A stretch of 8,644 nucleotides of DNA from Thermoplasmatota archaeon (GTDB lineage: Archaea > Thermoplasmatota > E2 > DHVEG-1). The stretch lies in the NCBI GenBank assembly GCA_022866015.1, contig JALHTX010000279.1:1-8644 (forward strand). Reading direction: 5' to 3'. A model generated the notes under the pieces. It was not told where the DNA came from. It did not search any database and worked only from the letters and a program-made list of their open reading frames with translations. Made by a program: the position numbers and the translations under genes. Shown piece by piece: positions 1 through 6,138 of the stretch. Within the stretch, counting starts at the first letter, position 1. Each line of letters opens with the position of its first letter.

Positions 1-323
1 AAATGGCAACCTTAGCCGCAGTCCATGCACCAATTCGTTTTAGAATACTTGGCCTTTATGGTGAAGATGATTTAGTGCGTGGTTTTTCAGAAAAACCGAT
101 ACTTCAAAATGACTATGTTAATGGTGGATTTTATGTTTTTAATAATTCGATTTTTAACTTGAAGACATTGAGAACTAATCCTGATTGTACGTTGGAAACA
201 GATGTTCTAGAAGAGCTTGTTGTTAATAAGGAACTTTATTCTTTTAAGCATACTGGTTTTTGGCAGCACGTAGATACAGAAAGAGACAGTCAAATAGTAT
301 CTTTATATTTGTCTAAAAGTTAG
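1..323 (+). CDS. rfbF: Glucose-1-phosphate cytidylyltransferase (RfbF type), 3' part only
   Basis: This gene is cut by the left edge of the window. About 107 codons remain of a protein that is usually about 257 residues long, and the Met at position 3 is internal. The remaining part matches the C-terminal half of sugar-phosphate nucleotidyltransferases: an AVHAP...RF segment, the FSEKP motif, the VNGGFYVF motif, and a final stretch with KHTGFWQHVDTERD, which parallels the GFW...MDTxRD signature of CDP-glucose pyrophosphorylases. The enzyme would join glucose-1-phosphate and CTP to give CDP-glucose in the cytoplasm, the first step toward CDP-3,6-dideoxyhexoses. RfbH two genes downstream supports this assignment. 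The usual APW-like tail is absent, and the LETDVLEEL segment departs from the canonical form. Another nucleotidyltransferase specificity is therefore possible, since the catalytic N-terminus cannot be seen. Confidence 0.75.
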   Translation, partial: MATLAAVHAPIRFRILGLYGEDDLVRGFSEKPILQNDYVNGGFYVFNNSIFNLKTLRTNPDCTLETDVLEELVVNKELYSFKHTGFWQHVDTERDSQIVSLYLSKS

Positions 324-333
324 TGAGGGTATC

Positions 334-1287
334 GTGAGCATGATGAAGCCTAAAAAAATTGCCATCCTTGGTGCTACAGGGCATATTTCAAAAGGCTTAA
401 TTAGTAACTTTTGTGAAAGTTTACAAAATTATGAACTTTTTTTATTTGCCCGTTCTTTGCAACCTTTGAGAATTTTTCTTAAATGTGTTAGTTACGAATA
501 CAATGATAAGATTCACCTGAAAAAAATGGATGAATTTAATAATGGAAAATATGATGTTATAATTAACTGCGTGGGAGCTGGAACTCCATCAAAAGTGAAG
601 GCGTTAGGTGGAGATATTTTAAGATTAACAGAGACATTTGATAATTTAATATTAGATTATTTACTAAGCAATAATAATACACTTTATATTAATTTTAGTA
701 GCGGGGCAGCTTATGGTAAAGATTTTGGGTCCCCAATTTCAGAATCTTCTTTAGTAAATATAGAAGTTAATAACCTAGGGGCACAGGATTACTATACAAT
801 ATCAAAGATTAATTCAGAAGCAAAGCATCGTTCTATGGTGAATTTTAATATTGTAGATTTAAGAGTTTTTAATTATTTTAGCCGTTTTATTGATATGAAT
901 TCAAAGTATTTAATAACAGAAGTTTTAAATTGTATTAAAAATAATACAGAATTCATAACAAATTCGAATGATATAATTCGTGATTATGTTCATCCAACAG
1001 ATTTGTTTAAATTAGTTGAAAAGTGTGTTTTGAAGCATTCAATTAATGATGTTTTTGATGTATATAGTTTAAAACCTGTGACTAAATTTGAGATTTTGGA
1101 ATGTTTAAAGGACAAATATAATTTAAAATACGCAATTAATGATAATTTAGATTTCATAAATGCTACAGGTTTCAAAAAAAATTATTTTTCTATTAATAAA
1201 AAAGCTGAGAAAATAGGATATGCACCAATTTTTACTTCATTAGAGTGCATTATATATGAATCTGAGAAAATTTTGAAGGAGATTTAG
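334..1287 (+). CDS. Extended-SDR NAD(P)-dependent sugar epimerase/reductase
   Basis: The protein has 317 residues and an extended short-chain dehydrogenase fold. The N-terminal nucleotide-binding motif reads GATGHIS (residues 13-19), with Ser where the third Gly of GxxGxxG normally sits. Catalytic features are the SSG segment (122-124) and Y154-x3-K158. A RDYVHPTDL segment (216-224) corresponds to the RDfxyVdDv motif near the sugar-binding region. By size and position between rfbF and rfbH it is a candidate for the final reductase/epimerase acting on CDP-3,6-dideoxy-4-keto-hexose, like the abequose and tyvelose synthases (RfbJ, RfbE). It is not RfbG-like, so it does not replace the 4,6-dehydratase. 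A GTG start at 334 lies 4 bases after GAGGG (325-329). ATG codons at 340 and 343 are alternatives with longer spacing. The gap after rfbF is 10 bases, so the two are probably cotranscribed. The exact product is not determinable from sequence. Confidence 0.75.
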   Translation: MSMMKPKKIAILGATGHISKGLISNFCESLQNYELFLFARSLQPLRIFLKCVSYEYNDKIHLKKMDEFNNGKYDVIINCVGAGTPSKVKALGGDILRLTETFDNLILDYLLSNNNTLYINFSSGAAYGKDFGSPISESSLVNIEVNNLGAQDYYTISKINSEAKHRSMVNFNIVDLRVFNYFSRFIDMNSKYLITEVLNCIKNNTEFITNSNDIIRDYVHPTDLFKLVEKCVLKHSINDVFDVYSLKPVTKFEILECLKDKYNLKYAINDNLDFINATGFKKNYFSINKKAEKIGYAPIFTSLECIIYESEKILKEI

Positions 1288-1320
1288 TAAATATTGACAA
1301 GCTAAATCTGGTGATTTTAA

Positions 1321-2658
1321 ATGTCAGGCAATAAAAAAATGCAACTTTCGAAAAAAGAAATACGAGAATCAATATTTAGAAAAGTAAGAGAGCTTTACAA
1401 ATTAAGAAAGAGTCAAGAGAAGTTTATCCCTGAAGAAACAAGAATTAATTATGCAGGCAGGTTTTATGATGAGAAAGAAATGATAAATTTAGTAGACGCC
1501 TCACTTGACTTTTGGCTTACTGCTGGAAGATATGCTAAACAATTCGAAAAAGAATTTGCTGAATTTTTAGGTGTAAAATATTGTCTTTTAACCAATTCAG
1601 GGTCATCAGCAAATCTGCTTGCAGTTTCTACGTTGACATCACCTAAACTTGGAGAGAAAAGATTAAAATCTGGTGATGAAGTGATTACTACTGCCTGCGG
1701 TTTTCCTACTGCAATAAATCCAATTATTCAAAATAATTTGATTCCTGTTTTCATTGATGTTGATTTGGGAACATATAATATTCAGGTAGACAAAATTGAG
1801 GAAGCAATAACAGAAAAGACGAAAGCGATATTTGTTCCTCATACTCTTGGATGTCCTGTTGAGCTTGATAAAATTATGGAACTGGTAAAAAAATATGATT
1901 TGTGGTTTATTGAAGATAACTGTGATGCTCTAGGCTCAAAACATAAAGGAAGATATACTGGAACCTTCGGTCATATTTCCACCTGTAGTTTTTATCCAGC
2001 TCACCATATAACGATGGGAGAGGGAGGAGCAGTTTTAACCAATGACATAGAGTTAAAAAAAATAATTGTTTCTTTTAGAGATTGGGGGCGGGACTGCTGG
2101 TGTGAACCAGGTCATGATAATACCTGTGGGAAAAGATTCGCTAAGCAATTAGGTGAACTTCCATTTGGTTATGACCATAAATATATTTACTCACATCTTG
2201 GGTATAATTTGAAAATAACTGATATGCAGGCAGCAGTTGGTTGTGCGCAACTTGAAAAATTATCTTTTTTCATCAAAAAAAGACAAAAAAATTGGTATAA
2301 ATTATATAAAATTTTTAAATGTTATGAAGATTATTTTATACTTCCAAAACACACAAAAGAAACGGAGCTATCCCCATTCGGATTTGTATTAACAATAAAG
2401 GATAAGGCGCCATTCAAGAGGTCAGATATTGTTAATTTCTTGGAAAAAAATAATATTCAAACAAGAATGATTTTTGCAGGGAATATTGTTAGGCAGCCTT
2501 GCATGGAAGGTGTTACCTATAAAATTAATGGAGATTTAGAAAATAGTGACAAAGTTATGAATAACACATTTTGGCTTGGTGTTTATCCCGGACTTACCGA
2601 CGAAATGATTGGATATACTGAAGAAAAACTTAAAGAGTTTATGAAAAGATGGAAATAA
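1321..2658 (+). CDS. rfbH: CDP-4-dehydro-6-deoxyglucose 3-dehydrase (RfbH/DdhC/E1)
   Basis: The protein has 445 residues (the family is about 437). It belongs to the aspartate-aminotransferase fold (DegT/DnrJ/EryC1 branch) but uses pyridoxamine phosphate plus an iron-sulfur cluster. It removes the C3 hydroxyl of CDP-4-keto-6-deoxyglucose, with electrons from a separate reductase (RfbI/DdhD type). Two diagnostic features are intact. First, the usual PLP lysine is replaced by His in FYPAHHITMGEGGA (His228). Second, the [2Fe-2S] ligands follow C-x57-C-x-C-x7-C exactly: Cys201, Cys259, Cys261 and Cys269. Other family blocks are NSGSSANLLA (92-101), EDNCDALGS (198-206), FGYDHKYIYSHLGYNLKITD (282-301, residues 282-300 being the most typical) and FAGNIVRQP (385-393). 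Its reductase partner is not in the window. The start at 1321 has only a weak ribosome binding site (GGTG, 1310-1313), and Met7 is an alternative. Confidence 0.95.
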   Translation: MSGNKKMQLSKKEIRESIFRKVRELYKLRKSQEKFIPEETRINYAGRFYDEKEMINLVDASLDFWLTAGRYAKQFEKEFAEFLGVKYCLLTNSGSSANLLAVSTLTSPKLGEKRLKSGDEVITTACGFPTAINPIIQNNLIPVFIDVDLGTYNIQVDKIEEAITEKTKAIFVPHTLGCPVELDKIMELVKKYDLWFIEDNCDALGSKHKGRYTGTFGHISTCSFYPAHHITMGEGGAVLTNDIELKKIIVSFRDWGRDCWCEPGHDNTCGKRFAKQLGELPFGYDHKYIYSHLGYNLKITDMQAAVGCAQLEKLSFFIKKRQKNWYKLYKIFKCYEDYFILPKHTKETELSPFGFVLTIKDKAPFKRSDIVNFLEKNNIQTRMIFAGNIVRQPCMEGVTYKINGDLENSDKVMNNTFWLGVYPGLTDEMIGYTEEKLKEFMKRWK

Positions 2659-3794
2659 TGAATCAAAAATTGTTGTCGATATGTATTCCAACATGGAACA
2701 GAGCACCAATCTTAGAAACCACTCTAAATAATATTATCACGCAAGCATTGGAATTTAAAGATAAAGTAGAAATATGCATTTCTAACAATGGTTCAACAGA
2801 TAATACAAGAAAGCTTGTAATGAAATTTAAAGAAAAATATCCGGATTTAATAAAATATAATGAGAATAAGAAAAATCTAGGATTTGATATAAATCTATTA
2901 AAAGTCATTGATATGGCTAGTGGCAATTTTGTTTGGACCCTTTCAGACGATGATTTTATCGTTAAAGATGGAATAAAAACGGTTGTTAAGGTTGTAATAG
3001 AAGTAGGGGATAAAAATGTGGGAGGAATTGCTCTTAAAGATAGCTCATATGTTTTGGATACAAGAACTGGCAACAAAATTAAATATCACTCTACTGTTGA
3101 TAATAATAAACCTGAGGTATATGGAGGACTGGGTTGTGCCGAGGTTCTGCAAGAGGTCCCGTATCGTTTCGTGTCTGTGCTAATATTTAATAATAATCTA
3201 TTAAAAAAATTATTAAGAAAAAAAGATTTAGTACAAAAAGGCCTTGGCTCGTACTATCTCCATTCTTGGTTATATATACTTTTATTTCTCTTAAATAAGA
3301 AGGCTAAATGTTATGTAATAAATAAAAGTATAATAATATCACCTGACGCAAAGCCAAGATATAAATTCATGCTAGAGGATAATTTTAAATTGATTTACTA
3401 CGGGAAAATAAAATTCTTTGATAATCTACTTTCAATAGTAGATAAATCAGATAAAAATATTATAAATATTATTAATAAGAAAAAAGCGCATCCAAATATT
3501 GATAATATATATGCTATGGCATTGTATAAGGCATTTGGTATAGCAAATTATACCTCTTGTGTTGGCTGTATTAAACTGTTATTCAAGTATTTATCCTTTG
3601 CTGAAGCACTGTTAATATCAATGTCTTTTATTATTATTTTAATAACTCCTTCTAAGCTAATAAAAAAATTATTCAAATGTGGATTGAAACTCAGGCTTGG
3701 CAAGCAACTAGCAGACTCCAAGTGGTTAGAAATCTCTATAGTTTATACTCACTGGAACATGGGAAAAGATGGTTGTAGGAGAGTGCCATTTTAA
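2649..3794 (+). CDS. Family 2 glycosyltransferase, probable 3,6-dideoxyhexosyltransferase
   Basis: A GT-A fold glycosyltransferase, 381 residues as read. The start shows the GT2 pattern LSICIPTWNRAPILETTL (9-26), followed by CISNNGSTDNT (43-53) for nucleotide binding, NLGFDINLLKVIDMASG (76-92) and the metal-binding DDD in LSDDDF (98-103). These blocks resemble the abequosyltransferase-like branch of GT2 (RfbV/WbaV). With rfbH just upstream, transfer of the dideoxyhexose onto a lipid-linked O-unit is a reasonable inference, but donor and acceptor cannot be read from sequence. A hydrophobic segment (about 319-335) followed by lysines suggests membrane association at the C-terminus. The ATG at 2649 overlaps rfbH by 10 bases; the ATG at 2658 (TAATG) fits translational coupling equally well. 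The last ~38 residues look foreign: local G+C rises and the native end may lie near residue 343. Confidence 0.8.
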   Translation: MEIMNQKLLSICIPTWNRAPILETTLNNIITQALEFKDKVEICISNNGSTDNTRKLVMKFKEKYPDLIKYNENKKNLGFDINLLKVIDMASGNFVWTLSDDDFIVKDGIKTVVKVVIEVGDKNVGGIALKDSSYVLDTRTGNKIKYHSTVDNNKPEVYGGLGCAEVLQEVPYRFVSVLIFNNNLLKKLLRKKDLVQKGLGSYYLHSWLYILLFLLNKKAKCYVINKSIIISPDAKPRYKFMLEDNFKLIYYGKIKFFDNLLSIVDKSDKNIINIINKKKAHPNIDNIYAMALYKAFGIANYTSCVGCIKLLFKYLSFAEALLISMSFIIILITPSKLIKKLFKCGLKLRLGKQLADSKWLEISIVYTHWNMGKDGCRRVPF

Positions 3795-3829
3795 GACAGT
3801 TATACCTACTAAGTTATTACAGGTATGCA
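3677..3829 (+). pseudogene. Possible decayed coding remnant in another frame under the glycosyltransferase tail
   Basis: From the ATG at 3677 the frame offset from the glycosyltransferase reads 33 codons (beginning MWIETQAWQA, ending LEHGKRWL). It stops at an amber codon (3776-3778), then stays open past the glycosyltransferase stop as ESAILRQLYLLSYYRYAS. The peptide is rich in Leu, Tyr, Arg and Trp and looks more like a folded protein than the overlapping C-terminus in the annotated frame. Hand-counted G+C is about 41% over 3681-3794, against about 18% over 3361-3480. I do not recognise the family. It could be the end of a gene whose rest was lost when the two modules were joined, or chance. 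The part beyond 3829 overlaps the methyltransferase gene on the other strand. Confidence 0.3.
3802..3826. terminator. Weak inverted repeat between convergent genes
   Basis: ATACCT (3802-3807) and AGGTAT (3821-3826) can pair across a 13-base loop in the 35-base gap between the two convergent genes. A terminator is expected here for both transcripts. However, the stem is short, the loop is long and no T-run follows on either strand, so function is doubtful. Confidence 0.15.
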
Positions 3830-4825
3830 TCATTTTACGTAGCTCTTATGAGCAGATTCAAAAAGCAACTCCGCATTCTCTTTATCATCGTTCTTTTTAA
3901 GAAATAGGTTTACATGATCTTTTTCACCTTTACAAAAGTTCATAAGTTCATCGGCACTATTAATTTTAATAAGTTTTTTATTTGATGCATTATAGTCATC
4001 AGGAATTACAAATATTGCAAACCTATAATCCTCTAGAAGTTTTTTGATAAACTCTTCAGGTGAGCTTCCCATCTCTCTAATTAAGAGAGGGAAGAACTCA
4101 ATAAACATCTTCAATTTTTCATTCTCTTTAATTACGTGATCCATTCCTGATAGAGCCAAAACCTCTGCTCCTTCTATGTCCATTTTTATAACATCAATTT
4201 TTCGTTTTGTTTCACCCAAAAAGTCATCTAAAACTACTGCTTCAATTTCAACAAAATCTTTATTTGAATCAATAAATTTTGGAGAATATTTCTCAATACC
4301 GCCATATTGATTAATCGTATGATGGCCGGTATCATATGGACAGATGTATAATTTGACTTTATTTGGTTTATCAGCAACAGCATTTTGGAAAGTAAAGACG
4401 TTAGTATATTTGTTTAATTCTATGTTCTTTTTTAAATAATGATAATTTCTTGATTCCGGTTCAAATGAGTATACTTTTCCCTTTTTACCTACTAACTTTG
4501 CTGCTAGAATGGTAAAGTATCCAATGTTAGCCCCCATATCAAGAACCACATCCCCTTCTTTTACTACCGTTCTAAATAGCTCGGTTGTTGCCTTCTCGTG
4601 AATTAGATTAAGAGCATATGCCCGAAAAGTATACCTCATACTCGGGTCTTTCTCATAAACATTAACATACATTTTACTACCTTGAATCTCTATTACATCC
4701 CCATAGGGGTATAATAATCCAAATAAGCGACTGGAACTCATCCCAAATCTTGTCACATTACCAAATCTTGAGGTTAAAAGTTTTTTATAAAACGAAAATA
4801 TATTCTCTTTCAATTTAGATGTCAT
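3830..4825 (-). CDS. FkbM-family SAM-dependent methyltransferase
   Basis: The protein has 331 residues and a Rossmann-like class I methyltransferase domain of the FkbM (Methyltransf_21) type. SAM-binding motif I is VVLDMGANIGYFT (93-105), followed by VYSFEPE (118-124), whose acidic residue should bind the ribose. The characteristic VIKMDIEGAE (212-221) is the FkbM signature. About 90 residues precede the domain. Members of this family O-methylate sugars and other hydroxyl groups in antibiotics and surface glycans, so methylation of a sugar of the polysaccharide is the likely role; the position methylated is unknown. AAAGAGGA (4839-4832) precedes the ATG by 6 bases, a good ribosome binding site. 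The gene is the last of the minus-strand series and converges with the glycosyltransferase, with a 35-base gap. It has no signal peptide or obvious membrane segment. Confidence 0.88.
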   Translation of the reverse strand: MTSKLKENIFSFYKKLLTSRFGNVTRFGMSSSRLFGLLYPYGDVIEIQGSKMYVNVYEKDPSMRYTFRAYALNLIHEKATTELFRTVVKEGDVVLDMGANIGYFTILAAKLVGKKGKVYSFEPESRNYHYLKKNIELNKYTNVFTFQNAVADKPNKVKLYICPYDTGHHTINQYGGIEKYSPKFIDSNKDFVEIEAVVLDDFLGETKRKIDVIKMDIEGAEVLALSGMDHVIKENEKLKMFIEFFPLLIREMGSSPEEFIKKLLEDYRFAIFVIPDDYNASNKKLIKINSADELMNFCKGEKDHVNLFLKKNDDKENAELLFESAHKSYVK

Positions 4826-4899
4826 ATATGGTCCTCTTTTTATTTAATAATTTTACTTTTGCTCTTGGTATACGAAATGGATTACCTATAACTAACATG

Positions 4900-5106
4900 T
4901 TATTCATCACCTGCATTCACTATAGCTCCCCATTTTCGCCAGAGCTTTTCATCATAACCTAATTCTTTTGGCAGCCTACTTATTCTTATTTTTTCTTTAG
5001 GAAAAAACTTTCCATTAGACATTATTTCTGTAACTACTTAATCTAAATCATTTCTAATGTTTTGGTTTTTGGTTGGGTAATCAACAAAGCGAACTTTGTA
5101 GTTCAT
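4900..5106 (-). pseudogene. Remnant of a DegT/DnrJ/EryC1-type aminotransferase (N-terminal fragment)
   Basis: A 68-codon stretch with its own ATG (5106-5104) and a GC-rich purine stretch (about 5121-5111) just upstream, in the same direction as the genes on both sides. It begins MNYKVRFVDYP, then NIRNDLD, an in-frame TAA at codon 23 (5038-5040), and continues VVTEIMSNGKF. Read through the stop, this resembles the start of DegT-family sugar aminotransferases (fVdyp..y..l..eid..i..vlsrGdfi). The second half (ISRLPKELGYDEKLWRKWGA...) does not continue that family in any way I recognise and may come from another gene or its 3' end. The family is normally about 370-400 residues, and the PLP-binding core is absent. 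It therefore cannot encode a working enzyme. It suggests that a 4-amino-sugar step was once encoded between the E1 pair and the methyltransferase. Confidence 0.5.
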
Positions 5107-5127
5107 ACTATTTCCCCGCCTTAAATT

Positions 5128-6138
5128 TTAATAATCACATTTTTCGTTATTATCACAAGAATATTTTAATAGATTTTCTACTGCCAAAACGATATCTTTC
5201 GATTCCGGATAATATGCTTGCTCCAATACTGAACTAGCGGGTGCAGGTGCGTCAGGTAATGTTATTCTTATAATTGGTGCTTTCAACGTTGTTAATAGCT
5301 TGCTTTCAGCTATTGTAGCAGAGATTTCTGCGCCTATGCCGCACGTTTTCCAAGAAGCATCTGCAATAACTAATCTCTTAGTTTTCTTTACAGAATTATA
5401 AAGCAGTTGTTTATCCATTGGTTTCACCGTACGTAAATCTATTATTTCCACATCAACACCTTCTTTTTCGAGATCTTTACCGGCTTCAATTGCTTTGTAT
5501 ACCATATACGAAGTTGCAACTATAGTTACATCCTTCCCCTTTCTTCGAACTATTCCTTTTCCAATCTTGATAGAATAAAGCTCTTCAGGAACATCTCCTT
5601 CATAATTATATAGCCAACGATCATCAATAAATATGACTGGATTATCGTCCTCTACGCTTGCCACAAGAAGACCTTTAACATCGTATGGAGTACTGGGCAT
5701 AACGACTTTCAGACCAGGGATATGTGCAAAGATGGCTTGTAACGCCTGCGAATGTTGCGCACCTTGTTCACCACCTCGATTGATAATCCCCCAGATGGTG
5801 ATTGGAACACTCATCTGGCCTCCGAACATATAATGCCAATTTGCAGCCTGGTTTGCTATCTGATCCATTGCGTAATACATGAAATCCATTCGTGGATGAA
5901 CAACTATTGGTCGCATTCCTGTTAACGCTGCACCGACACCAAGTCCTGTAACTGCATTTTCAGAAACAGGTGTATCAAAAACACGGTGCGGACCAAATCG
6001 ATCAATTAAGCCAACAGTAGTGGTTCCCACGTACCATGGGCTAGTTACCCCTTGACCTATCAAAAATACTTTTTTATTCGATGCAAGGAGTTGATGTAAG
6101 GCTTCATTGATTGCCTCTGAGTATCTGATTATTCGCAT
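5128..6138 (-). CDS. Thiamine-diphosphate E1 beta subunit (2-oxoacid dehydrogenase / transketolase-like)
   Basis: The protein has 336 residues, the usual length of pyruvate/acetoin dehydrogenase E1 beta. It has an N-terminal transketolase-like pyrimidine-binding domain (about 1-180) and a C-terminal transketolase domain (about 195-325). The segment FDTPVSENAVTGLGVGAAL (54-72) holds the conserved Glu60 that should activate the thiamine ring. GAQHSQALQAIFAHIPGLKVVMPSTPYDVKG (126-156) is the typical E1 beta block. It would pair with the alpha subunit encoded just upstream as an alpha2beta2 enzyme that decarboxylates a 2-oxo acid and passes on the acyl or hydroxyalkyl unit. The start overlaps the alpha stop by one base (TAATG) and has its own strong ribosome binding site, so the two are translationally coupled. 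No E2 or E3 gene follows. Instead sugar-modification genes surround it, which suggests two-carbon transfer to a sugar; pyruvate or acetoin catabolism remains an alternative. Confidence 0.88.
   Translation of the reverse strand: MRIIRYSEAINEALHQLLASNKKVFLIGQGVTSPWYVGTTTVGLIDRFGPHRVFDTPVSENAVTGLGVGAALTGMRPIVVHPRMDFMYYAMDQIANQAANWHYMFGGQMSVPITIWGIINRGGEQGAQHSQALQAIFAHIPGLKVVMPSTPYDVKGLLVASVEDDNPVIFIDDRWLYNYEGDVPEELYSIKIGKGIVRRKGKDVTIVATSYMVYKAIEAGKDLEKEGVDVEIIDLRTVKPMDKQLLYNSVKKTKRLVIADASWKTCGIGAEISATIAESKLLTTLKAPIIRITLPDAPAPASSVLEQAYYPESKDIVLAVENLLKYSCDNNEKCDY

Noticed and set aside
1294..1322. TTGACA with a TTAAAT 17 bases downstream, before rfbH
   Set aside because: The -10 match is poor and transcription would begin inside the rfbH coding sequence, so it cannot be the rfbH promoter; rfbH most likely shares the upstream transcript.
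2663..3076. 137-codon open frame on the minus strand opposite the glycosyltransferase
   Set aside because: It is a mirror of the GT2 gene, whose plus-strand translation has clear family motifs; the minus translation has none.
4073..4089. CTCTCT / AGAGAG hairpin
   Set aside because: It lies inside the well-supported methyltransferase coding sequence, with a six-base stem; it is explained by the codons.
4826..4898. 27-codon minus-strand ORF starting MLVIGNPFRIP, between the aminotransferase remnant and the methyltransferase
   Set aside because: Very short, no convincing ribosome binding site, and its end runs into the start of the methyltransferase gene in another frame; I see no family resemblance.
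4900..5106. TAA read through as an amino acid (stop reassignment)
   Set aside because: TAA ends rfbH, both E1 subunits and the minus-strand SDR in this window at the expected family lengths, so the internal TAA is a nonsense mutation in a remnant.
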